From assembly GCA_025738555.1 (NCBI GenBank), contig JAOVFP010000014.1:3410001-3474000 (forward strand): a DNA stretch of 64,000 nt, in the 5' to 3' direction. Below, in pieces: positions 11,023 through 21,535 of this stretch (its first letter is position 1; the number at the start of each line of letters is the position of its first letter). The translations under genes were made by a program, and so were the position numbers. The notes under the pieces were generated by a model. It was not told where the DNA came from and did no database searches. It was given only the letters and a program-made list of their open reading frames with translations. Origin of the DNA: Cyathus striatus (Eukaryota; Basidiomycota; Agaricomycetes; Agaricales; Nidulariaceae).

Positions 11023-12442
11023 TCACAAATTCAAAAAGCACATAATCATAGAATATATGAATACCCCCCACAGCGCCATCGATTTGGCAGATGTCAAGCT
11101 CTTGAAGTGTCGAGTGTAAAGAGCGAATGACAATGATTGCAGTTCCGATGTTTTTTTAGTTAATGCAGTCACTGTATCGCATCGTGTGCCTTCCACATGC
11201 TGAGATATATGCCGCGTTTCAGTGAGCTTAAAGTTTAGTGACACGCCATCATCGTTTGAATCTACGTGGAATTGGTAGTGCAAATCCGATGTGGAGATCT
11301 CTTTCCGAACTACGCATTTGGACTTGAAGCTATCTAATGCGGTGTGCCATATACTCGTAATAATTACTCCAGCTGCTAATGAGTATCCGTTACCAGCGTT
11401 TACTTTATATAAGTATATATTGAGTATGAGTTTTTTGCGATAGCACAAGCAACTTACGATTCACAGATTGATCTGAGAATGGCGATCCATAAATTTCGAA
11501 ATGGTGAGCATTTTGGAATAGTCCAGGGGTTCCAACGAGGTTCCCTGCAAGAAGATCTTCGAGTAAGTTCGGATCATACTGATCGCTCCAAGGCGGCGAA
11601 AGATGAATAATATCAGTATGAGTATCGATGGTTTCTTGTGATGGAATTCTTAAGTTCATAAAACACATTCTACTCATTCATCCTCCACTCACCTTCTTTT
11701 CCACGTATGTCCGAAACCTCATCGGGTTTTTCATTGGCGGATTTGGATTCAGATTCAGGACGATCATTTGCAGTATCGCCTTTTGAAGTTGGTGAAGAGG
11801 GAGTATCATCATGAACATCTGAATTACTATCACTGGTTTCTTCTGATGAAATACTTAAGCTCCAGTAACACACTCTACTCATCCATTTTTGCTCACCGTG
11901 CTTTTCACGCCTGTCTAAAACCTCCCCGTCGACATCTTTATCGGCGGGCTTGGGCTCGTGGTGATTATTATCAGTATCGTCTTTTGAAGAAGGTGAAGAG
12001 GGAGTATAATCTGTGTTTTCTTCCATAAAACTCGGCACCTCTTGCGACTCCTCCAGCGGGATCCCATTTCTACCGTGCAGCCGGGTATCTAAGGTAACTT
12101 CTGGAGTTCTCAACTCAGAATCGTCACTGTCATAAGATTCGAATAAAGGATATTCCTTACGCAGAGACTCTAAAGCCACACGAGCAGCATCCTCACCCGA
12201 AGCACCTTTGGTTTTTCCACTTCCTGTCCCATATTCTAGACCGTTTACTGTAAATTGAAAACTTAACTGACATTCGCGAAACGTTAGTAAAAGACAATTA
12301 GTCACATACCGTACACGACAGTTTACCAAACTGGGTCTTGCAGGGGTCCGCTAAGTGTGTGTTCCATTAGATAAGACCACTGGCCTGCACGCTGGCAAGC
12401 GTTGTTCAACTGTGTCCGGTAACACACCCGACGTAGAGACAT
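11023..12442 (-). pseudogene. dsRBD protein with C-terminal hydrophobic tail, paralogue 2 (one in-frame stop)
   Basis: Four exons join in phase: 12442-12310, 12247-11693, 11634-11458 and 11402-11023, giving 415 codons. The first intron has a textbook TACTAAC branch site. Residues 11-80 form a full dsRBD: QLNNACQRAGQW, GPLQDPVW, VNGLEYGTGSGKTKGASGED, AARVALESLRKEYP. An acidic Ser/Asp-rich linker (about 85-230) carries two related segments (SSPSSKDDTDNNHHEPKPAD and SSPTSKGDTANDRPESESKS). Then comes a globular region with LFQNAHHFEIYG and a C-terminal hydrophobic segment (ALWGVFIYSMIMCFLNL) that could anchor in a membrane. Codon 40 (12325-12323), just after the conserved Trp, is TAA. It is the only defect, so this is a very young pseudogene, a sequencing error, or a readthrough case. 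Confidence 0.7.
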
Positions 12443-12701
12443 GATTGGGGGCTATAAGGAAGTAATGTGGTTGAAGGAACAATTAGTGATTATGCTGGGA
12501 TATATACCCAGTTACACAACTGCCTTGGTACACGATTCGGATAGACGAACTCAACCGAGTGACTCGAAATTTGATATACATGAAGCTGGGGCATATCTTA
12601 TATTACCTGTAAAAGCGGTGCAAGGCTCTATGATACAACGACGTGCACCGAATGTTACACGAATCAGGAGCATATCTCATACAACTTGTAATGGTTGTTG
12701 A
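12441..12701 (+). CDS. unrecognised open frame, divergent to dsRBD gene 2
   Basis: An 86-codon frame starting one base from the dsRBD gene start on the other strand. It contains HEAGAYLILPVKAVQGSMI, resembling the motif in the 3412-3711 frame. No known domain. The arrangement (dsRBD gene on minus, this frame on plus) repeats at both loci, which is the main support. Confidence 0.25.
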   Translation: MIGGYKEVMWLKEQLVIMLGYIPSYTTALVHDSDRRTQPSDSKFDIHEAGAYLILPVKAVQGSMIQRRAPNVTRIRSISHTTCNGC

Positions 12702-12935
12702 CAGTGTGCACAGGATTGTGAAGTTGGAAGCTATGTAGTCGTCGGAAGCACATTGCATAGGAGCTTCTTGAACTCCAAAATAAGAGATATGTATTAATGA
12801 GGCTGTTGCTATCTCTATAAATTTAGATAAAGTCATGTTAAACTCACATTCCAGGATCAATAGCGGGTTCAATAACAGACTATGTAGTATATAATAATCG
12901 TGGAATGTAAGAGGCACAAATCGACAGATATAACT

Positions 12936-13070
12936 ATGAACACTGATGAACTACAAGCATTGTCGTTCGCTTTGTACACTCGACATATGAAGAACTTGAC
13001 ATCTGCCAAATCGTTGGCACTGCGGGGGACGATATTTTATTCCACGATTATAAGCCTTATGAGCCTGTGA
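12936..13070 (+). pseudogene. detached C-terminal exon piece of a dsRBD-gene paralogue
   Basis: The 44-codon frame ELQALSFALYTRHMKNLTSA to the stop closely matches the last residues of dsRBD paralogue 2 (ELQSLSFALYTRHFKSLTSA...), including the hydrophobic tail, but on the opposite strand. Upstream homology fades within about 40 bp into stops. It is a fragment of a fourth family member, left by an inverted duplication. Confidence 0.65.
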
Positions 13071-13141
13071 CTTGGGATATGTAACTATAACTATAGCATA
13101 TTCGTACAACACTGATAATCCTGGCTTCTGATGGTCACGAG

Positions 13142-13962
13142 CGATAGTATGTTGTTAGCGTATGCGTAGCCGAGGAAGGCGAGGTGGTGGTGGTGGTTGG
13201 TGAAGCTGAAGTGAGAGAGGGAGAATTGGGGAGAAAGTTGCAGAGGTGGGAGCGGGTGACATATCCGTCTCTTGCTGCGTCGACATAGTCCTTGCTCTAG
13301 CCGAAGTAGACTGCCCCGACGCAGACCTAGAAGACTTCATAGTCCAATGCGACCTCGGCCCCGCACTCGAAACAACATGCACGGACACCCCCACCCCTCA
13401 AGCGCCTCCAACAACCATTCCTGTCTCCGTCCAGGACTCGTAAACCCACTTCCCAGATTCCCCCTTCCTAACCCTACTCCAAAGGAAGCAAAATCGAATC
13501 CAGAAACGGGCGCAACAACGCTTACACCTTCATGTTGGAGCGTCGAAAGGGAAGAGAGGATGGATGCGGCGGACTCGAGGACGGAGAGGACTGCGTGTTT
13601 CAGGTGTTCGGTTGTTTTTGTGCGGGGTACGTTTAGTTGAGGTGTGGGGGTAGGAGGCGGGTGAGAGGTGTTCGATGTCCCGTTCGAAGGGTTGTTGGAG
13701 GCGCTTGAGGGGTGGGGGTGTCCGTGCATGTTGTTTCGAGTGCGGGGCCGAGGTCGCATCGGACTATGAAGTCTTCTAGGTCTGCGTCGGGGCAGTCTAC
13801 TTCGGCTAGAGTGAGGACTTTGTCGACGCAGCAAGAAACGGATATGTCACCCACTCCCACCTCTGCAACTTTCTCCCCAATTCTCCCTCTCACTTCAGCT
13901 TCACCGACTACCACCACCACCTCTCCTTCCTCGGCTACGCATACGCTAACAACAGATTATCG
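13142..13962. repeat. long inverted repeat (hairpin-forming), arms about 275 bp
   Basis: The left arm (13142-13421) and right arm (13690-13962) are reverse complements with only scattered mismatches, around a loop of about 268 bp. Both are GC- and CpG-rich and coding-like, so this is an inverted duplication of a gene segment. The plus strand of the right arm reads STQQETDMSPTPTSATFSP and continues in frame to 14023. Transcription would give a long fold-back RNA. Confidence 0.85.
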
Positions 13963-14340
13963 TTCATATCATACGCCGACCTCTCCTCAACTCCCGCCTC
14001 TCTCCACCCCCTCGCATCACTAACAACTTCCGCCCCTTCCGAACCACCACCGCACATTCCCTCCGTAGCCGCCTCCATCCCACCCGATAACATATCAAGA
14101 AGCATAGACGTAGGCGGGGGGAATGGAGGAAGTGTAATCGGTTCAGGAACTTACTCAGGGGGGTAGGGCGCCTAGTATCCGAACAAGAACAGGGGGAATG
14201 AGAAGCTCGATATTGTTAGTCAGTGATGGTGTGGAAGGCAAGTGGGAGAGGGAGGACCTTGGACGGAGGTTGGAAGAAAGGTTGGAGGATGTGATTGGGG
14301 GTGGGGTGGGGTGAAGAAGTGTACGGACGCAGAACCCAAG
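13963..14340 (+). pseudogene. decayed Ser/Thr/Pro-rich coding sequence
   Basis: The plus-strand frame continues from the inverted-repeat right arm (TTTTTSPSSATHTLTTDYRS) to a stop at 14023. Coding-like frames then carry on with shifts: SVAASIPPDNISRSIDVGG, LVSEQEQG, and SDGVEGKWEREDLGRRLEER. At least two frameshifts separate them. It looks like the remains of a disordered regulatory-type protein; the family is not recognised. Confidence 0.4.
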
Positions 14341-14672
14341 CACCCTTTTTCATGCCTCTGTGTGTAGGTCATGCATTGATTCTAATGAAGTTTCATGAGA
14401 GGCAGCGTTGGATGGTATGCGTTCTTTCAGTCTATGTACAACAGCCTTTAAGTAGGTCAAATGAGGTATTCTTAAATGTTTAGTAAACGATTTAGTGAGT
14501 ATGAAACAACACAACGGGAATAGGAAACACGCATTTTGCAGCTACTTGCAACTGCTGGAGTAAGTACTTATGTCTATATCAAGAGTATTGAGATATTGGT
14601 TGCGGTTACACCGCTGGGAACGCACTTGCTATTAGTAATTAATACGTTCTCAGCTGAATTTTGAACAGCTAA
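14341..14672. other. no gene
   Basis: Spacer between the decayed coding sequence and MITE copy B. No domain, and no strong repeat apart from the TAA target bases at 14670-14672. Confidence 0.4.
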
Positions 14673-15066
14673 CACCTCAGACAGGCGTAAATCGGGTTTG
14701 CGTAAATATGGGACATCCCGATTTTTGTAACAATTAGAATATTCCATAAAATATGTAATGTGCCAGATGCATTAGAAAATTTTAAATTGGGTAGTAAATC
14801 TGTTTATTGTTCCAATTGTTTCGTGCCGAATTTACCTGTGCAACGTGAACCGAGCCTCCGAAAAATTTCCGATTGGCCCAGAACGGATGGGGTCACAGAT
14901 CATATTGTAAATATCTTGCATGGATCAGTCAGTTTTCCTATTCTTGCACATATTCAAGATTTGCTCACACATCGGTTAGATGTCATATTTTAATAACTAT
15001 TCTAATTGTTAAGTAAATCGGGTTGTACCATATTTACAGTCATCCGATCCACCCTTGTCTGGGGTG
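14673..15066. mobile_element. Harbinger-like MITE, copy B (394 bp)
   Basis: It runs from CACCTCAGACAGGCGTAAAT to CCACCCTTGTCTGGGGTG and is flanked by TAA on both sides (14670-14672 and 15067-15069). The terminal inverted repeats are imperfect, about 55 bp, and include a second block (GTAAATATGG and its mirror). It matches copy A at 5679-6322 along the whole length. The 77-codon plus frame inside (14760-14993) is part of the repeat and need not be a protein. Confidence 0.8.
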
Positions 15067-15640
15067 TAAGTGATATTTACTACTTACTTTTCACGTCGTC
15101 AGTTTTTTTCTGGTTAATTTTGGAACAGTGCAAAGATTAGATTATGTCATTTGACTTTCAGACCGCTCAAGCTTGGGTTCCCCATCTTTTTCGCCCGGTA
15201 AGTACATCTGAATATCCGATGGCCCTGATAATGAGATATGACATAACCCGGTTGCATGTTCTCCTTCTCCAGAAAAGATAACGCTGGTAGGTCTTCTCAG
15301 GCGCTTGAAGTATTAGTTTTAAGATATGTTGGGCGAGAAAATTTTACACAATATGAGAGAGTATAAGCCGGAAAGGCTAGAACTAACCCTTGAGAATTTT
15401 ATGTTGGACGCACGAAACTCCAAACCCACCCGGATACTCATATGTCGATTATATATATAATCTGTGTTTATCATAATAAGAATACATTTACGAGATACAT
15501 ATATTCATATCAATCTGATTTAGACACTTTCAGAAAATTTATATTCTCATTATTGATTCAAATGGGATCCATGGGTAAGTCTTCAAAGCTTGGTGGGTCT
15601 CCATTCTGATTAATCGGCAACTAAATTACGATGTGTTCAC
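15067..15640. other. transition to CpG-poor DNA, no gene
   Basis: No coding region seen. CpG becomes rare from about here onward, marking the edge of the depleted compartment. Confidence 0.4.
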
Positions 15641-15649
15641 CTATTTTTC

Positions 15650-16087
15650 GGGGTGCTCCATCTCCTTAACATTGATATGACGAGGTTCACCAACTTGTCA
15701 AATTTAAATTTAATCATCTTCGAAGTGTTCATTCTGTTTCAAAACATGATGTTAACAACTTTAATTGCAGGGAGATTACTACTGGTTTGCAATAGGATTC
15801 GAAAAGTGTTAGAAAAGCAACACAGAAGCAAATACATCAATGTCACTACTATGCTTGTGGAGTCTCAGATGCTTCTTGGTGCTGGTCAAGTGGCACTACT
15901 TGGAACAGGCTTAGGAACATCATACGGAAGTACTATGTACCAAGTTGTTGGACAACTACAGGTGATAAATTATTTTATATGTCATACAATGGCAATTCTT
16001 ATCATTAAGTGTAGAGGTGTAGTCCTCTACAGGGTGAGCCTTCCTCAGTCCCAATTGCATAAGACCAGTTCTATAGGGAGAAACTAG
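15650..16087 (+). pseudogene. fragment of agaricomycete multi-pass membrane protein
   Basis: The open frame carries MMLTTLIAGRLLLVCNRIRK, then YINVTTMLVESQMLLGAGQV and a second helix (ALLGTGLGTSYGSTMYQVVG) ending QLQV. The order helix, LIxxRLLxxxRRIRKVL, SxxMLVESxxLY-type segment, helix and GQxQ is the late part of a large family of seven-helix membrane proteins of unknown function in mushrooms. Upstream exons are not found. It is probably a decayed remnant. Confidence 0.45.
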
Positions 16088-16354
16088 CTACACAGGCATA
16101 GGGATGATGGTAAGAAAGACTAAAGAGTGGTGATGTAAGCGAGTCTACTTATGTACTACTGTAAACCTTAACCCAACTCTTACATTAAGAATTAGGTTCT
16201 GGCTTCAATAGTTCCTATATATCGAGTTATGCAAGGGAGGATGTGTGATTTGAAAACAATTGCTGAGATCATGCTCAAATTCAACACACTGGTGGTTGTC
16301 TTAGCAATTGATTGCTACCACTAAGCTGTTGTGATGCAAGATCATTAAATAAAT
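16088..16354. other. no gene
   Basis: AT-rich spacer between the membrane-protein fragment and the long inverted repeat. Confidence 0.35.
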
Positions 16355-17679
16355 AAATTTGGGATCAATCAATTTATATGAAGTAGAAATCAATCCTTGC
16401 ATGGTTTTAAATCAATCCCAGTTCAATCTGAAATCATTAGAAATCATTGGAGTGAGAATCAATGAGAGTCAAAAATGAAATCAATAAGAAATCAATCAAA
16501 AATCAATCAAAAATCAATGAATAACTCGAAATTGTTAGGTACCCAACTATAGAATATACTATATACTAGGGTGGTTAACAATATACATATACTTACTTTA
16601 TCTACTATACCACAAGTCCTTTTCTAATAAGTAAACTTTTCTCTATATTACACATACCTGGAGAGTGAGCTCAATGTTGAAATCAATCCTTTTGGACTTT
16701 GCAGAATTATTAGTACAAGTTTGAAATCATTGGGGAGATCAATGTAAATTCAAAGGTAAATCAATGGGAAATCAATGGGAAATCATTGCTGAAATCAATC
16801 CTTTTGGACTTTGTAAAATTATTGGTACAAGTTTGAAATCAATGATGGTTCAATGGGAAATCAATGGGAAATCAATGCAAAAATCAATTTTATATCATAG
16901 GGAAATCAATAGGGAACAAATTAATATTTTATTCTATTCTATTCCCTTCACAGAGGTGTACTAGTCTCAAAAATGCTAGAACAGTGAAATCACATGATCA
17001 CATTTTCTAAGCTGTAGTATTATTACTAATATAATACTTTTACATAATATGTCCATTTATGTGTGATGAAAATAAATATAAAACAAGTATTAAAATAACA
17101 TTAAATTTAGTATTGAATTCAGCAATGATTTCCATATTATATAACACTGATTTTCACATTGATTTTCGCATTTATTTCACATTGATTTCCCATTGATTTC
17201 AAACTTGCACCAATAATTTTACAAAGTCCAAAAGGATTGATTTCAGCAATGATTTCCCATTGATTTCCCATTGATTTGCATTTGAATTTACATTGATCTC
17301 CCCAATGATTTCAAACTTGTACTAATAATTCTGCAAAGTCCAAAAGGATTGATTTCAATATTGAGTTCACTCTCCAGGTATGTGTAATATAGAGAAAAGT
17401 TTACTTATTAGAAAAGGACTCATGGTATAGTAGATAAAGTAAGTATATGTATATTGTTAACCACCCTAGTATATAGTATATTCTATAGTTGGGTACCTAA
17501 CAATTTCGAGTTATTCATTGATTTTTGATTGATTTTTGATTGATTTCTTATTGATTTCATTTTTGACTCATTGATTCTCACTCCAATAATTTCTAATGAT
17601 TTCAGATTGAACTGGGATTGATTTAAAACCATGCAAGGATTGATTTCTGCTTCATATAAATTGATTGATCCCAAATTTC
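16355..17679. repeat. 1.3 kb near-perfect inverted repeat built of AATCAATGGG-type words
   Basis: Left arm 16355 to about 16900 (begins AAATTTGGGATCAATC); right arm about 17150 to 17679 is its reverse complement (ends GATTGATCCCAAATTT). The arms are about 530 bp and almost identical over non-repetitive stretches such as GGTACCCAACTATAGAATAT; the spacer is about 250 bp. Both ends are dominated by degenerate words of the AAATCAATGGG type. No coding sequence. It could be a foldback transposon; a convincing target duplication is not visible. Confidence 0.9.
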
Positions 17680-17940
17680 AGTACTTTATGCTCCCCCCCC
17701 CAGTCCATCCAGACTCTGAACAGACTCAATATAGTCTGGATAGTCCAGGTGGAGTCTGGCAGAGTCCTGATGGAATCTGGTGGAGTCCAGGTGGGGTCCA
17801 GTAGAGTCTGGCGGAGTCCAGGTGGAGTCCAAATGGAGTCCTGATGGAATAGATATTGTTCTGATGACATCCTGCTGGAATATAAGAAGTCCTGATGGAG
17901 TCCTGGTGGAGTCCTGATGGACTTTGTATTTTTTAAAGTT
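17679..17940. repeat. GAGTCCWGGTGG word array with shared terminus
   Basis: It starts CAGTACTTTATGCTCCCCC, a terminus also seen at 33279 and 61269, followed by about 20 degenerate copies of GAGTCCAGGTG/GAGTCCTGATG. The run ends near 17935. It is probably the left part of a word-array element; the matching right end is not identified. Confidence 0.55.
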
Positions 17941-18249
17941 CTGTTTAAGACTCCAGGTGTATTTTCCCACACCTATTGATAACATACTATCTCACTACTA
18001 CATCTTTGCTACTACTACTATTCTTTACTACATTTTCCCACACCCTTCAGTACTGATAGCATACTATCTCTCTACCACATCTTTCTATGCCTCTTCTACA
18101 ATATTTTCCCACACCTATTATTCTCCTACCAGATATCTCTGTACTACATTTGTACCACATTTTCTGACACATCTTCTACCATATTTCCCACACCTATTAT
18201 TTCTGATGCCTCTTCTACCACATCTTCCAATGCTTCTACAAAAGACCAT
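17941..18249. repeat. TTTTCCCACACC / CTACYACATCTTT word array
   Basis: Repeated motifs TTTTCCCACACC and CTACTACATCTTTC alternate over about 280 bp, adjoining the decayed end of the KDZ-associated gene. No coding role seen. Confidence 0.5.
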
Positions 18250-21200
18250 CATCATGTTCAAATCTTCATTAATAATACTAAAGTTTTGGCTGTTCTGCCA
18301 TTTTATTACATGTTGAGTATGATAAATGATCATAGAATGTATGAACCAATTAAAGTTGCTTGGAGTCATACATTTCATAATAGATTCAAACCCACCAAGT
18401 CATGAATTTAGTTGTTCACAGGCTTGTGTATTGAATGCTCATTTGTGATATCTTTCACCATTTCTGTCTTGTGCAATATAAACAAGATTTGGTAAAGAAC
18501 CATCATGTGGTGCTGGATTACACCACTTTCTACAAAGGTAATCATCTGAGCAGTGATTTGTATAGTGATAGCCATCTACTACAAAGCAGCTACTTTTAAA
18601 CCAATCTACCCAACTTCCATTTGCAACTGCTGTTCGAAGAAGTTTACATGCCCTATCAATACATATGTAATCTGGTCTTAATTCTTCATCAGGAAAAACA
18701 TCTTCTAAGAACTTAAGTATATTGGTTGTTGATAAGACTAACTTTTAGACAATGTTTATTTATGTAGTATTAACACCACCAACAAAGAACATATATTCCA
18801 AGTTAGATTTATATTTAGTTTGAGGGCGCAAGAGTTTCAAGTATAGTAAAATGAACAATGTATTTAATAGTAGATAGTGCGATTGCTTTCAGATACTTTC
18901 AGAATGGACTTTCAGATTTCAGATTTATACTCAGAATTCCAATATCAATTCAGAACGTACTCTACTGTGAGAATGGAAGTACAGCCAGTGCGGTGCTTGA
19001 GGTATTCTAAAGGTATGTCTAACTACTTATATATTTAATTACATGGCAGCGGTCTCATGCGCGATGGTATAGGTAAGGTAAGTAGTACGTCATAATGTCC
19101 TAGTGCATCCTAATGGTCAAAGAGGTATGTCTACCCCTCCATATGAGAATCCATGAGGGCATGCGCAGTTTCAGAGACACATCAAGTGCCACGCCATGCT
19201 ATTAATAGGCATGCATCAAGACACGTGCTAATACATGTGCTAATTCTGGCCAAGTACTCGGATATAACGGATACTGGTGTTTCCGGTATTGGCGTGTCTG
19301 ATGGCACTTCCCAATGTGCCGCAGGTAGTGCCTGGTGCGCATTTCAAAGTCCTGGGGGGCATGCAGTTTCCCACATGGTGGCAGTTTTATACAGGAGAGA
19401 TGCATGGATGTTCTGGGTTATTCAAGAGACTGCATGATAGCTCTGAGTTGCGGTATCCAGTGATACTAAGAATTATCTAGGCCGAAGTATTTCCCTGACA
19501 TTGCGTGATTGTCTAACTTGGTACCATGAGCATTATTCAGGGTATGGAGAAGTATGAATACATTCCTGAGTATTATCTTTTGGGCTTTTCTTTATAGTAT
19601 AGTTATCTAGTACTCATAATTTCTATAGGAATCAATAGTCCAAATATATTGTCGTTGTGTCGAATCCCTTGGTTCATATCATGTAGATACTTTGACTGGC
19701 AGTGTGGGACTCAACTCCAGCCCTTGGACTCTTCCCTTGATAGTGTTATTCGATATAGAATACTCTAGTTGGCAGCTTGGGACTCACCCCAACTCTTGGA
19801 CTCTTGGACTTGATTCTCTAATTGTATTACTGGTACTTAGATATCTATTATATTTCGAAAAATATCCCTTATATTTTACTAGGCGTATCATTGTTGACTC
19901 AGATTTCACAAACTTTGTCCATGCAATTACAGCACCACATGGAGCACATATTGTTTCCACACAATAATAGCGAGAGGCACTAAAATAATGAGATTTCTTT
20001 GAAATATTGGTATCTGACTCATCATGAGGCTGCTGAACATGTCTTCCTTGGTTTTTATTCCAAGGTGGATTTTCAGCTGGTTTGTGAAGCATTCTTCATG
20101 CACCATTTAAATAATCTAAACTATGTTCTAAATTATATTTATGCCACATTTCCTGGTGCTCATTGCAAGCTTGTGTATTATCTATTTTTTTATTTTGACA
20201 GTTACGAACATGGCATTTTGCTCCAAATTCTTGGTTGTGAACATCACAAAATATACCTCTATGGTTTACAAGTGTGTTTGAACAATTGTCATATGCACAG
20301 TGCTTAAAATATGTATTAGTATAATATTGTTTAGTTTTAGCTGTGCATTACCTGTGGTCCCATAACAATCCCATCAATTACTACCATTTTAACTGTTGCA
20401 CTCTCATCTGGTAGTGAGTCTTGAGTTTCTCTATAAGGCTGTGTACACTCTAAGCAGCTGTGATCATGTGATGCACATATTTTTCCATTTTCACCCAACC
20501 TTGCAAATGCTTCTTCTGTTAATGCAGTAATTGAAAGTCCATCAAGACTAATAAAATTAACACCAGATCCTGCAGAAACCATGCATATTGATTCATGTAT
20601 AAAAGCCTCCCAGACTTGTCTTCAGCTTATTTCCTTTCCATTTCCAAAACTATTGTTCCAATATTCCATATATGCTGCAGCAGGTGCATGAAAGCTATAT
20701 ATACCATTCAGAACACCTTGAGAAAATGCCCTATCTACCCATAGTTTTTTTCCTACTTTCAGATATTTAGCAGAGTTTAAATGAACCATATAATATCCCT
20801 GTTTTTCATCATAGGCATGTTCATGTTTTGCAGAATATAATGTTTTACATTTTTCATAAGTACCTGATACTACATAAGCATGTTCAAATATTTTTGAGCC
20901 TTTAATTAATGTTGCTTTAGGTACATCTCTAACTTTAGTATGCACATGTAGTGCTCATCCTTTACAGCTCTGTGTCTCACACTCTGCAGCTATAGGACAT
21001 ATTATATGAACAGGATCAATACTAGCATGAGATACAGGTTTCAGTTGACCTTCAAAAACTTTTCTCTCCTGATTGAAAGGATACAAGTTCAGAAGTCTTG
21101 CCATTTCATCTAATTTAGTGCCTAACAAAATAGATCTGCCTGTTCAAGTTGTGTGTTTATCAATTTCATTATCTTCAAAGAGATCATCTGAGTCTATGCC

Positions 21201-21535
21201 AATTTTTTCCTGAATAGCTCTAGCCAGTAATCTAATCCATGCAGTTGCATCAACATTTTTTTCTCCTTTCAACTTTGCATTCTGCTGTCTTGCATGAAGA
21301 CTCAACAAATTAACATTATCAATCATAGAGAACAATATAACCAATGTGGCAGAGAGTGTAATGTTTTCACCAAAATTTGACAGAATAAATTTACTGAACA
21401 CATCAAATGTGATATTAGGAAATGATTGTTCATTTGCTGCAATTACTGGTTGAATAAAAAGAAATGGAACTAATGTTGCACTTGGAAGCCATTGAAATAG
21501 CCAGATAATTAATAAAGAATAAAATATGTTGAGTT
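18250..21535 (-). pseudogene. KDZ-associated CxC5/CxC6 cysteine-cluster protein, copy A
   Basis: The N-terminal segment (21535-21147) carries LHARQQNAKLKGEKNVDATA. The CxC5-like part (to about 20620) has paired cysteines and YMEYWNNSFGNG, followed by MVVIDGIVMGP. A 49-nt intron (20351-20303) precedes the CxC6-like part HCAYDNCSNTLVNHRGIFCD...CNEH. The C-terminal part has YYCVETICAPCGAVIAWTKF, then ILKFLEDVFPDEELRPDYIC and HVIKWQ. Such proteins accompany KDZ (Kyakuja-Dileera-Zisupton) transposons; the likely role is zinc-stabilised nucleic-acid binding within the element. It is broken by several TGA codons and by the element at 18733-19890, whose removal restores the frame exactly (KSEST|TNILKF). 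Confidence 0.8.
18733..19890. mobile_element. 1158-bp insertion inside KDZ copy A
   Basis: Flanked by a perfect 7-bp duplication TTGTTGA (18726-18732 and 19891-19897); if one base has mutated it could be 8 bp. The ends are TAAGACTAACTTTTAG and ...CTAGGCGTATCA, only weakly inverted. CpG is common inside (for example ATGCGCGATGG, ACTCGGATATAACGG, GGCGTGTC) but nearly absent in the surrounding gene, so the insert is younger or differently marked. Frames at 19153-19437 have no known domain. Non-autonomous; hAT-type is possible from the duplication length. Confidence 0.75.

Noticed and set aside
13155..13920. Three overlapping proteins from the 13.1-13.9 kb inverted repeat
   Set aside because: They are the same DNA read in opposite orientations; only the plus-strand reading continues into flanking coding-like sequence.
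17652..17985. Minus-strand proteins rich in DSTWTPPD/TPPGL repeats
   Set aside because: Translation of the GAGTCCAGGTGG word array in several frames; no gene signals.
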